Origin: Clostridia bacterium
Lineage (GTDB): Bacteria > Bacillota_A > Clostridia > Oscillospirales > CAG-272
Direction of reading: 5' to 3'
Assembly: GCA_017462145.1 (NCBI GenBank)
Contig: JAFTRT010000084.1
Location: forward strand, 1-7,868
DNA: 7,868 nt
Shown piece by piece: positions 1 through 5,657 of this stretch. The stretch's first letter is position 1, and each line of letters begins with the position of its first letter. Both the position numbers and the translations under genes were made by a program. The notes beneath the pieces were generated by a model that saw nothing but the letters and a program-made list of their open reading frames with translations, searched no databases and had not been told where the DNA came from.

Positions 1-1
1 T

Positions 2-268
2 CTGGGCGAGGACGCTTTGGTCTATACTTACTTTGATACCGTTATCAAGGGTCAGGTTGCAAACTCCCCCGAGGATTACGAGATGCTCCAGATGACCCGT
101 GATCTGGCTTACTATGACTTTGCTTTCATTCTGGAAGCAAACGCCGGTATCTTCACCGGATTCCAGAAGGCTGTCACCGACCAGTATAGCGTGGGTACCA
201 AGATGTCCGATATCTTGGCAAATGCCGAGCAAAATCTCACCGCTATCATGGAATTCTATAATCAGTAA
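2..268 (+). CDS. ABC transporter extracellular solute-binding protein, C-terminal fragment
   Basis: This is the 3' end of a gene that begins before the window; the first complete codon is at position 2 and TAA is at 266-268, leaving about 88 residues. The frame stays open to the window edge, and the TTG at 17 is an internal leucine, not a start. The residues show a pattern I know from the C-termini of clostridial family-1 (sugar-type) solute-binding proteins: an aromatic-rich helix ending in YFDTVIKG, a short acidic loop and EML, then an aromatic YYDFAFI stretch, and a final helix ending in AIMEFYNQ. Such lipoproteins capture a substrate outside the membrane and deliver it to an ABC permease. 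No signal peptide or lipobox can be seen because the N-terminus is missing, and the substrate cannot be inferred. The gene ends in its own terminator and so is separate from the mre operon. The family call rests on remembered sequence patterns only. Confidence 0.55.
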   Translation: MGEDALVYTYFDTVIKGQVANSPEDYEMLQMTRDLAYYDFAFILEANAGIFTGFQKAVTDQYSVGTKMSDILANAEQNLTAIMEFYNQ

Positions 269-292
269 TTTCTTCCTTTCCATATCGAACAC

Positions 293-348
293 AACAGCTG
301 AGCGGCACGCAGAATCTGCGTGCCGCTTGGCTGTTTAATTTTCTTTTT
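293..348 (+). terminator. Intrinsic (rho-independent) terminator
   Basis: A 12-13 bp GC-rich stem is formed by AGCGGCACGCAG (301-312) with its complement ending at 327, around a very tight AT-rich loop near 313-315. Beyond a TG/TG internal mismatch the stem is extended by AACAGC (293-298) pairing with GCTGTT (330-335). A T-rich tract follows (roughly 334-348). It lies 25 nt after the stop codon of the solute-binding protein gene and ends that transcript. Its T tract runs directly into the first degenerate repeat copy. Confidence 0.9.
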
Positions 349-400
349 TTGGAAACTTTCTTGATAAGACATCCTACGTTTGTGTGGCAAAGGTGCGTGG
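344..400 (+). repeat. Degenerate, internally deleted copy (D) of the palindromic repeat
   Basis: Positions 349-362 (a T run, then GGAAACTTTCTTGA) match one arm of the hairpin in inverted copy C read on its complement. Positions 370-397 (CATCCTACGTTTGTGTGGC and onward) align with the distal part of the full copies (CGCCCTACGCTTTGTGTAGC). The second hairpin arm and the middle of the element are missing. It therefore looks like a decayed copy with an internal deletion, in the same orientation as copy A, which follows immediately. Confidence 0.55.
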
Positions 401-512
401 TTTTTTGAGGGTCTTTTCTTGAAAGAAAAGACCCTCAAGCTCCCAAAAGAACTTCACAAAAAAAGAATAGCGCCCTACGCCTTGTGTAGCAAAAAGTCGC
501 TACGCTCTTTCT
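401..512 (+). repeat. Palindromic intergenic repeat, full copy A
   Basis: This element of about 112 bp is repeated at 7658-7770, with roughly nine of ten aligned bases identical and one 2-nt length difference. It contains a perfect 16-bp inverted repeat, 405-420 with 423-438, around a GA centre. A conserved spacer with an A-rich run follows, then a second hairpin: GTGTAGC (484-490) with GCTACGC (499-505), an 8-nt AAAAAGTC loop, and a T-rich TCTTTCT after it. The first hairpin has no T tract downstream on either strand, so it is not a normal terminator; the second could be a weak one. No open frame of interest lies in it. The organisation resembles REP/BIME-type repeats, which is inference. 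Confidence 0.8.
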
Positions 513-523
513 AAAGAAGAAAG

Positions 524-620
524 TGAAGCGGTTTTGCTATACAACGGATCGGAAGCAAAAACCTTTTTTTGTGCAGTTCTTGGAAGGTTTGGGAACTTTC
601 TTTCAAGAAAGTTTCCAAAA
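524..620 (-). repeat. Palindromic intergenic repeat, inverted copy C
   Basis: This is an inverted, more diverged copy of the same element. Positions 555-580 are an exact 26-nt reverse-complement match to 7705-7730 of copy B. Its hairpin (588-602 with 605-619, TC centre, one G-T wobble) sits at the place expected for an inverted copy, but its outer arm sequence differs from copies A and B. The inner core (TTTCTT with AAGAAA) is conserved. The GGTTTTGCTATAC at 530-542 corresponds to the distal GTGTAGCAAAAAG part of A and B. Copies A and C meet head to head, distal ends 11 nt apart, to form a larger inverted-repeat unit. Confidence 0.7.
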
Positions 621-664
621 ACGCCTCCCCCAAACGCATCCCACGCATCCCCAAAAAACGCATC
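621..664 (+). repeat. Short imperfect direct repeats, ACGCATC type
   Basis: ACGCATC occurs at 634-640, 643-649 and 658-664, and a variant ACGCCTC at 621-627, separated by C-rich and A-rich spacers. The block fills the space between inverted repeat copy C and the operon promoter. It could be protein-binding iterons or simple slippage debris; nothing in the sequence decides between these. Confidence 0.4.
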
Positions 665-683
665 TTTGCATGAAAAATTATTC

Positions 684-712
684 TTGAAAAGAGAGGGGAA
701 ATATGATATAAT
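684..712 (+). promoter_or_regulatory. Sigma-A type promoter with extended -10 for the maf-mre operon
   Basis: The -35 box TTGAAA (684-689) and the consensus -10 TATAAT (707-712) are separated by the ideal 17 nt. TG at 704-705 gives an extended -10 (TGnTATAAT). Transcription would start near 719, leaving a 5' leader of about 50 nt before the maf ATG at 771. A small imperfect hairpin (722-728 with 734-741) lies right at the predicted 5' end. No other promoter of this quality was noticed in the short gaps downstream, so this one probably drives the whole operon. Confidence 0.85.
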
Positions 713-770
713 AAAATGGATAATGGTAAGTTATACCCATTTTCAGAAGACGAGACGAAAAGAGGACAGG

Positions 771-1364
771 ATGAAGAAGCTGATACTCGCCTCTGCATCA
801 CCGAGGCGCAAGGAGATTTTATCGGAGATTGGAGCAAGTTTTGAAATTCTTGTTTCCGACACCGACGAGGCGTGTGATCTGACCGACCCTGCCGACTACG
901 TTCGGGAGCTTGCCCGACGCAAGGGGCAAGCGGTTGCGCAAGCCCTATTGGAACAGGGAACCGATCTGACCGACACGGCCATTCTGTCTGCGGACACGGT
1001 TGTGGTCTGTGACGGCACCATTTTGGGGAAGCCCCAAGACAAGGCAGATGCCATTCGGATGCTCACCATGCTATCGGGCCGAGAGCATCAAGTATTGACG
1101 GGCATCGGTGTCACGCTGGGCAACGTCACCTACACTGAGGCCGAAGCCACTCGGGTACGGGTCGCCAAGATCCCTCCCGAGGCCATCGAGACCTACGTCA
1201 ACAGCGGCGACCCCATGGACAAGGCGGGGAGCTACGGAATCCAAGGAAGCTTTTCCAAATGGATCGATGGCATTGACGGCTGTTATTTCAACGTCGTCGG
1301 TCTGCCGGCCCACCGTCTCAATATGCTATATCATCGGTGCACGGGAGAATACCTGGGCACGTAA
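771..1364 (+). CDS. maf: Maf-family nucleoside triphosphate pyrophosphatase (dTTPase/UTPase type)
   Basis: This 197-residue cytoplasmic protein has the usual Maf length. It hydrolyses nucleoside triphosphates to monophosphate and pyrophosphate, cleaning non-canonical or excess nucleotides and historically linked to septum inhibition. Visible signatures are the N-terminal nucleotide loop LASASPRR (6-13), SDTDE (29-33), the acidic active-site segment SADTVV (73-78), LGKP (85-88) and AGSYGIQG (152-159). The tyrosine-glycine-IQG form resembles the YhdE/BsMaf subgroup (dTTP/UTP) rather than the YceF m7GTP subgroup; that assignment comes from family knowledge. The ATG at 771 was chosen because AGAGGA (761-766) precedes it and the Maf fold begins at once; an in-frame extension back to 534 runs through the promoter and the repeats. 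It is the first gene of the operon, 41 nt before mreB. In Bacillus maf also precedes mreB, with radC between them; here radC is absent. Confidence 0.95.
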   Translation: MKKLILASASPRRKEILSEIGASFEILVSDTDEACDLTDPADYVRELARRKGQAVAQALLEQGTDLTDTAILSADTVVVCDGTILGKPQDKADAIRMLTMLSGREHQVLTGIGVTLGNVTYTEAEATRVRVAKIPPEAIETYVNSGDPMDKAGSYGIQGSFSKWIDGIDGCYFNVVGLPAHRLNMLYHRCTGEYLGT

Positions 1365-1405
1365 CACAGTTTGACAGCCGTCATCTCGGAGGAAAGGAGG
1401 AGGCC

Positions 1406-2413
1406 ATGGCAAAGTTGATCGGTGTCGATCTCGGCACTGCCAATACGCTGATCTGCACCAAAGGCAAGGGCATTATTTTGCGCACGCCGTCGGTGGTAGC
1501 CATCAATAAAAACAGTCGGGAGATTGTAGCCCTTGGCCCCGAAGCTCGGCGTATGCTGGGCAAGACCCCCGAGGGAATTTTGGCCTTTCGTCCTTTGAAG
1601 GACGGTGTCATTGCCGACCCCGATGTGACCGAACGGATGCTCCGCACCTTTTTTGAGGTCACCGACTCCATTGCTTTTTTCAGCCGCCCGTCGGTGATTG
1701 CCTGTATTCCGTACGGGGTAACCGAGGTGGAAAAGAGTGCCGTAGAGACCGCCGTATATCGGGCGGGCGCTCGCTCGGTGGCCCTCATTGAGGAGCCCTT
1801 GGCGGCGGCACTGGGCACGGGTCTCCGTGTCGGCGGTGCAAGGGGAAGCATGATCGTGGACATCGGAGGCGGCACCACCGAGGTTGCCGTCATCAGTCTT
1901 GGGGGAATCGTGGCCTCCCACTCGGTCCGCATTGCAGGCGACGAGCTGGACGAAGCGGTGGTAGAATGGATCCGCCTGACCCGGAACGTCCTCATCGGCA
2001 ATGCCACAGCCGAGGAGCTCAAGCTCCGCATCGGCTCGGCTCACCCCTCTGCCGATCGGGGCAACATGGATATCTGCGGACGAAATCTCCGTTCGGGCAT
2101 GGGTGCCACCATCACGGTGCACTCTGCGGAGGTACGGCAAGCCTTGGAGGAGCCCTTGGATCTGATCGTCCGAGCCATCAAGGCCACCTTGGAGGAGACG
2201 CCCCCCGAGCTCTCCTCGGACATTTACGATTACGGCATCATGCTCACGGGCGGAGGCGCACTCCTACCCGGTATCGACCGCATGATCCATGAAAAAACCG
2301 GTATCCGAGTCACTTTAGCCAAGCGTCCGCTGGAAAGCGTTTGCAACGGCATCTTCCGTGTCATCGAGAGTGAGGGAAGATTGGGCGGACTGTTGCACTA
2401 CCGAGGGAGGTAA
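1406..2413 (+). CDS. mreB: Rod-shape-determining protein MreB (actin-like)
   Basis: The product has 335 residues, typical for MreB. It polymerises with ATP into membrane-associated filaments that orient lateral wall synthesis. The actin-fold motifs are clear: phosphate-1 GVDLGTANTLI (6-16), RPLKDGVIADPDVTE (62-76), connect-1 IPYGVTEVEKSAV (101-113), IEEPLAAALGTGL (128-140), phosphate-2 VDIGGGTTEVAVISLGGIV (151-169) and adenosine motif LTGGGALLPGIDR (280-292). The ATG at 1406 sits 5 nt after a strong AAAGGAGG (1393-1400); the longer frame from 1337 overlaps maf and is not needed. Some conserved stretches deviate from canonical MreB: WIRLTRNVLIG where an RKKYNLLIG-like segment is usual, GMGA in place of the GLP(K/R) loop, and AKRPLESVCNG in place of the usual A(E/D)(D/N)PLxxVAxG near the C-terminus. 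The core nucleotide residues are intact, so it should be active. MreB, Mbl and MreBH paralogues cannot be separated by sight, but the mreC/mreD context supports mreB. Confidence 0.97.
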   Translation: MAKLIGVDLGTANTLICTKGKGIILRTPSVVAINKNSREIVALGPEARRMLGKTPEGILAFRPLKDGVIADPDVTERMLRTFFEVTDSIAFFSRPSVIACIPYGVTEVEKSAVETAVYRAGARSVALIEEPLAAALGTGLRVGGARGSMIVDIGGGTTEVAVISLGGIVASHSVRIAGDELDEAVVEWIRLTRNVLIGNATAEELKLRIGSAHPSADRGNMDICGRNLRSGMGATITVHSAEVRQALEEPLDLIVRAIKATLEETPPELSSDIYDYGIMLTGGGALLPGIDRMIHEKTGIRVTLAKRPLESVCNGIFRVIESEGRLGGLLHYRGR

Positions 2414-2416
2414 ATC

Positions 2417-3160
2417 ATGAAGGGAGCCAACAAACAATCGAATCCGGCCGTCGCTGCCGATACGGCCGTTCTGTTGAACGCCGAGGAGCGATACATACGG
2501 GGCATGACCCAAATGAATCTCCTGTACTGGGAGCTGATCATCGGTGCCGCCGTTCTTTTGGTGCTCTCTTTGGTGTTGGCCATGGTCACCAATGCGGCTT
2601 TGGGCGTGATCGTTGCCCTACTCACAGCGGCGGTTTATACCTATTTTACCGCCGATACGGCCAAGAAAAAAACGGGCGTTACCTACGAAATCCGAGAGGG
2701 TTCGTTGCTTCTGACCGGCTTTGATGCCAAGGGAGAAACCGAGCTCTATCTGCCAAACCGCCTGTTTTGGCGAAATGCAGAGGTTCTCTGTGCCCCCCAG
2801 GCCAAGCCCGAGAAAAAAACCAACCCCATGACCGCAGACGAAACGACGGACGAGGTGGCAGAAAAGACTGCGGAACCTCCAATGGATCGAGCAGTGGGAA
2901 ATTCCGTGCTCACCCGTCTCCATCTTCCCAAGACCCTTTTGACCATAGAAGAGGGAGCTTTTTCGGGCTGTACCGCCCTAACCGAGCTGATCTACGAGGG
3001 CAGCCGTGAGGAATGGGAACGGGTGGACTGCCGTGCCGATCTGACGGGTCTGACCTTACTCTTTGACGGAGCGTACCCCGTTTGGAAGCGAGCCAAACAG
3101 GCGACCCCCGTCCCTGCCGACTCTGACGGAAGCCAAGCAGGGGAGGAGACCGATTCATGA
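2417..3160 (+). CDS. Two-TM membrane protein with BspA-type leucine-rich-repeat segment, function unknown
   Basis: I do not recognise this 247-residue protein as a named gene. It has a polar N-terminus (1-35) and two adjacent hydrophobic segments (about 36-57 and 59-78) forming a membrane hairpin, so N- and C-termini probably lie on the same side, likely cytoplasmic. Residues 90-115 (YEIREGSLLLTGF, then YLPN) look like the opening strands of BspA/LRR_5 repeats. Residues 165-203 hold a recognisable repeat unit: LTRLHLPKTLLTIEEGAFSG, then CTALTELIYEGSREEWERV. Between them (about 127-160) is a charged, threonine- and glutamate-rich low-complexity insert. The C-terminal tail (about 229-247) is acidic and probably disordered. 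GAGGGAGG (2403-2410) precedes the ATG by 6 nt, and the mreB stop is only 3 nt upstream. Its stop overlaps the mreC start (ATGA, 3157-3160), implying translational coupling. A role as an elongasome scaffold or adaptor is inference from position and from LRRs being binding surfaces. Confidence 0.85.
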   Translation: MKGANKQSNPAVAADTAVLLNAEERYIRGMTQMNLLYWELIIGAAVLLVLSLVLAMVTNAALGVIVALLTAAVYTYFTADTAKKKTGVTYEIREGSLLLTGFDAKGETELYLPNRLFWRNAEVLCAPQAKPEKKTNPMTADETTDEVAEKTAEPPMDRAVGNSVLTRLHLPKTLLTIEEGAFSGCTALTELIYEGSREEWERVDCRADLTGLTLLFDGAYPVWKRAKQATPVPADSDGSQAGEETDS

Positions 3161-3999
3161 AGCTCTTTCGCTCCAAGCTCTTTTATATCTGTTTGGGATT
3201 GGCGCTGGTGCTGGTGCTCATCCCCTCCATTCTGACGGCAACGGGACAGACCGATCTGCTTCGAGCCGCCATGGGAACAGTGGCAAAGCCCTTTGTCTGG
3301 TGCTTCTCCAAGGCCTCGGATGCAGTGGATGGCTTTGTGTCGGTCTTTACCGACTACGATCGCCTCAAGGCAGAAAACGAGTCCCTCAAGACCCGTTTGG
3401 ATGCGTTGGAGGGACAGGAGCAGGACATGGCGGTGTTAGAGCGTGAAAACGATTGGCTTCGGGATTATCTGAACATTCACGTGGAAAATCCCCAGCCTCT
3501 TCTGACCGATGCCACGGTCATCTCCCGTGCGGCGGGAGATCACGAAACCGTGCTCTTTCTCAATCGAGGCACCGCACACGGTGTCAAGCAGGGCTGTGCC
3601 GTGATGACGGCACAGGGCTTGTTGGGCTACGTGTCCGAGGTGGGATTGGATTGGTGCAAGGTGTCGGGGTTGATCGAAACCAAGACCTCGGTGGGCGCAT
3701 ACGCCGACCGTACCGACGTGTCGGGCGTCGTCAAGGGAGATGCCACCCTCCGAGAGGATGGCAAATGTCTGATGACCTATATCGACTCCGCCGATATTGA
3801 CGTGGGAGACCGCATTTATACCTCGGGAGAGCAGGGAAGCAACTATCCCTCCGGCCTTTACATCGGCACCGTCCTCTCCTTGGGAACCGACGGGCAAACC
3901 GGCAAGCTGCAAGCGGTCATTGACCCCGCCGTGGATTTCAACGCATTGGACAGCGTCCACACCGTGATGATTTTAGCACCCAGAGGAGGTGCATCGTGA
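3157..3999 (+). CDS. mreC: Rod-shape-determining protein MreC
   Basis: The 280 residues match the usual MreC architecture. There is a short cytoplasmic N-terminus, one membrane anchor (about 8-28), a coiled coil that drives dimerisation (about 64-108, rich in D/E/K/L heptads: YDRLKAENESLKTRLDALEG), and two extracytoplasmic beta-barrel subdomains (about 115-275). Family signatures include GTAHGVKQGCAVMTAQGLLG (138-157) and, in the second barrel, GDRIYTSG (217-224) and YPSGLYIGTV (230-239). MreC links MreB and MreD to PBP2 and is thought to activate its transpeptidase. The ATG at 3157 overlaps the previous stop by 4 nt and has GGGAGGAG (3141-3148) 8 nt upstream. The C-terminus ends shortly after the fold, and its stop overlaps the mreD GTG. 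No lesions are visible. Confidence 0.95.
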   Translation: MKLFRSKLFYICLGLALVLVLIPSILTATGQTDLLRAAMGTVAKPFVWCFSKASDAVDGFVSVFTDYDRLKAENESLKTRLDALEGQEQDMAVLERENDWLRDYLNIHVENPQPLLTDATVISRAAGDHETVLFLNRGTAHGVKQGCAVMTAQGLLGYVSEVGLDWCKVSGLIETKTSVGAYADRTDVSGVVKGDATLREDGKCLMTYIDSADIDVGDRIYTSGEQGSNYPSGLYIGTVLSLGTDGQTGKLQAVIDPAVDFNALDSVHTVMILAPRGGAS

Positions 4000-4532
4000 A
4001 CGCCCCCGTGGGACGGGAGCGTCCCCAACGCCTCAAACGAATCGGTTTGTACGGCCTGCTTCTCTTTTTGGCGGGCTGTGCCCAGTGCGGCTTTTTTGCC
4101 ACCCTGTCTTTTTTGCCTGCCACCCCGGATCTGATCTTAGGGTGTCTGTTGGCCATTGCGCTGTTGGATTCCCCTCGGGTGGCACTGGTGGCCGCCCTGC
4201 CCGCAGGCTTTTTTCTGGAGGCCATCGGCGGCTCGGGGCTGTCCCTGTCTCCTTTGGTCTATTGTCTGATCCTTGCCGTCATGAGTCTTTGGGTGGAAAA
4301 ACTGCTCCCCCGTTTTCTCTCCTATGCCGTTCTGTTGGCACCGGCCGCTCTGCTTCGTGCCGTCTGCTCGGTTTTGGAGCGTCTGGCAGAGGGAGGACTT
4401 CCCACAGTGGGAGCATTGCTGCTCTCCTGCCTTTGGAGCATTCTTTGCACCGCAGTGCTTTGCCTGCCCCTGTACGGCTTGACCCGCCTTGTCCGTATCC
4501 CCTTGGTCAAAAAAAGCAAATTCAGCTTTTAG
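3996..4532 (+). CDS. mreD: Rod-shape-determining protein MreD
   Basis: This 178-residue, strongly hydrophobic protein has five or six predicted membrane segments (about 15-37, 44-60, 62-79, 84-100, 106-122 and 139-165) and a basic, polar N-terminus and C-terminus. MreD is poorly conserved in sequence, so the call rests on size, topology, the PDLILGCLLAIALLDSPR segment (44-61), which is typical of the family, and position directly after mreC. MreD works with MreC as the integral membrane part of the elongasome. The start is GTG at 3996, set by an excellent AGGAGGT (3984-3990) 5 nt upstream and by the GTGA overlap with the mreC stop. The next gene begins 31 nt downstream. Confidence 0.92.
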   Translation: MNAPVGRERPQRLKRIGLYGLLLFLAGCAQCGFFATLSFLPATPDLILGCLLAIALLDSPRVALVAALPAGFFLEAIGGSGLSLSPLVYCLILAVMSLWVEKLLPRFLSYAVLLAPAALLRAVCSVLERLAEGGLPTVGALLLSCLWSILCTAVLCLPLYGLTRLVRIPLVKKSKFSF

Positions 4533-4563
4533 CCCCTGCGAAAGCGGAGCGGAAAGGAACCTT

Positions 4564-5622
4564 ATGAAAGCTTCTTCTACCATCATCTGCGCCGACCCCA
4601 AAACGGGAAGACTGTCCGAGGACACCGCCAAGCGGTATTTTTCCCTTTTGGGGTTCGGCGTTTTTTCCATGAGCGTGGTCACCTATCTGACCCAGCTTTT
4701 GCTCATGGTCGCCCTGATGAACCTTGCCCCCTCCTTGGCATCCTCCACCCTTGTGCTGACCGTGATCAGCTTCCTCGGCCTTTACGGGTTCGGACTCCCT
4801 TGTCTTCTCTTGGCGCTGCGCCGTCTGCCCAAGGCCGTTCCCACCCGTCAGAAGACGTCACCTGCCTTTGTCTTCGGCGGCCTGCTGATCAGCTTTGCCT
4901 GCGTACTGGCAGGTAACTCGGTGTCCTCTCTTCTGCTGTCCTTGGCGCAATCTCTTTTGGGGGTCTCTCCCCTCAATCCCGTGGAGGTCACCCTGTCGGG
5001 AGGCACCTTTTGGCTCAATTTGGCGGCTACCGCCCTTTTGGCTCCCATCTTGGAGGAGCTGATCTTCCGCAAGCTGCTGTGCGATCGCCTGCTCCCCTTG
5101 GGAGAGGGGTATGCCGTGGTGCTGTCGGCCTGCATCTTTGCCCTGTTCCACGGAAATTTCTATCAGCTGTTCTATGCCTTTCTCATTGGCCTTTGCTTTG
5201 CCTACGTTTACGTCAAGAGCGGACGGCTGTCCCTCTCGATCCTCTTTCACGTTGCCATCAATCTGCTGTTCGGCGTTCTGCCCCAGCTGATCACCGAGCA
5301 CTTGGATCTGGAGACCGTTGCAACGCTTTCTGCCGAGTGGCTCGCCGGATCGGAGGAGGCTTTTGAGGCATTGACCCGGCTGTTGTCCGGCCCTGCTATG
5401 ATCCCTGCCGTGGGCTACGTGCTCATTGGACAAATCCAAAGCGTCGGCGCCATGGCGGGCTCCATCCTGCTGTCGGTTCTGCTCTTCCGCCGTAAGCTCA
5501 CCTTGGAAAAGGGAAGCCTGCTCATGCCGGAGGGGCACACTGTCTCCCCTGTCTTTCTCAATTTCGGCGTGGCGCTGTCCATTGCCTTCTTCTGTCTCCA
5601 GCTCATCCTGTCTCTGCTCTGA
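4564..5622 (+). CDS. CPBP-family intramembrane glutamic/metalloprotease (CAAX protease/Abi)
   Basis: The protein has 352 residues and about eight hydrophobic segments. It carries the three CPBP (Abi, PF02517-type) catalytic motifs: EELIFR (164-169, the EExxxR motif), FALFH (192-196, FxxxH) and HVAIN (229-233, HxxxN). All expected catalytic residues are present, so it should be an active protease of the Rce1-related fold. After the catalytic core there is an unusual extension of about 115 residues: an acidic soluble segment (about 245-270) and two or three more hydrophobic helices (about 278-308 and 327-352). The ATG at 4564 lies 5 nt after GGAAAGGA (4551-4558); an in-frame extension to 4489 would overlap mreD without a better start signal. 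It sits between mreD and mrdA with gaps of 31 and 35 nt, clearly inside the operon. CPBP members process membrane proteins, prenylated substrates or bacteriocins; the substrate here is unknown, and an elongasome target is inferred from context only. Confidence 0.92.
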   Translation: MKASSTIICADPKTGRLSEDTAKRYFSLLGFGVFSMSVVTYLTQLLLMVALMNLAPSLASSTLVLTVISFLGLYGFGLPCLLLALRRLPKAVPTRQKTSPAFVFGGLLISFACVLAGNSVSSLLLSLAQSLLGVSPLNPVEVTLSGGTFWLNLAATALLAPILEELIFRKLLCDRLLPLGEGYAVVLSACIFALFHGNFYQLFYAFLIGLCFAYVYVKSGRLSLSILFHVAINLLFGVLPQLITEHLDLETVATLSAEWLAGSEEAFEALTRLLSGPAMIPAVGYVLIGQIQSVGAMAGSILLSVLLFRRKLTLEKGSLLMPEGHTVSPVFLNFGVALSIAFFCLQLILSLL

Positions 5623-5657
5623 CAGCCACAAGATCTCATTCGGAAAGGAGTAACGCC

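Noticed and set aside
405..438. First hairpin of the repeat as an intrinsic terminator
   Set aside because: The T run is before the stem on the + strand and reads as an A run after it on the - strand; no T tract follows on either strand.
344..683. CRISPR array or tRNA/small RNA gene in the upstream gap
   Set aside because: The repeats are few, inverted and not regularly spaced by unique spacers, and no tRNA-like cloverleaf or CCA end is visible.
534..770. In-frame upstream extension of maf
   Set aside because: It would run through inverted repeat C and the promoter, upstream of the expected transcription start near 719. Maf proteins begin at the MKKLILASASPRR segment, which has its own ribosome binding site.
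511..837. 108-codon - strand frame over the repeat and promoter region
   Set aside because: Made of repeat sequence and promoter complement, with no coding character.
1331..2140. 269-codon open frame on the - strand over mreB
   Set aside because: Antisense to invariant MreB motifs, with a low-plausibility His/Gly/Arg-rich product.
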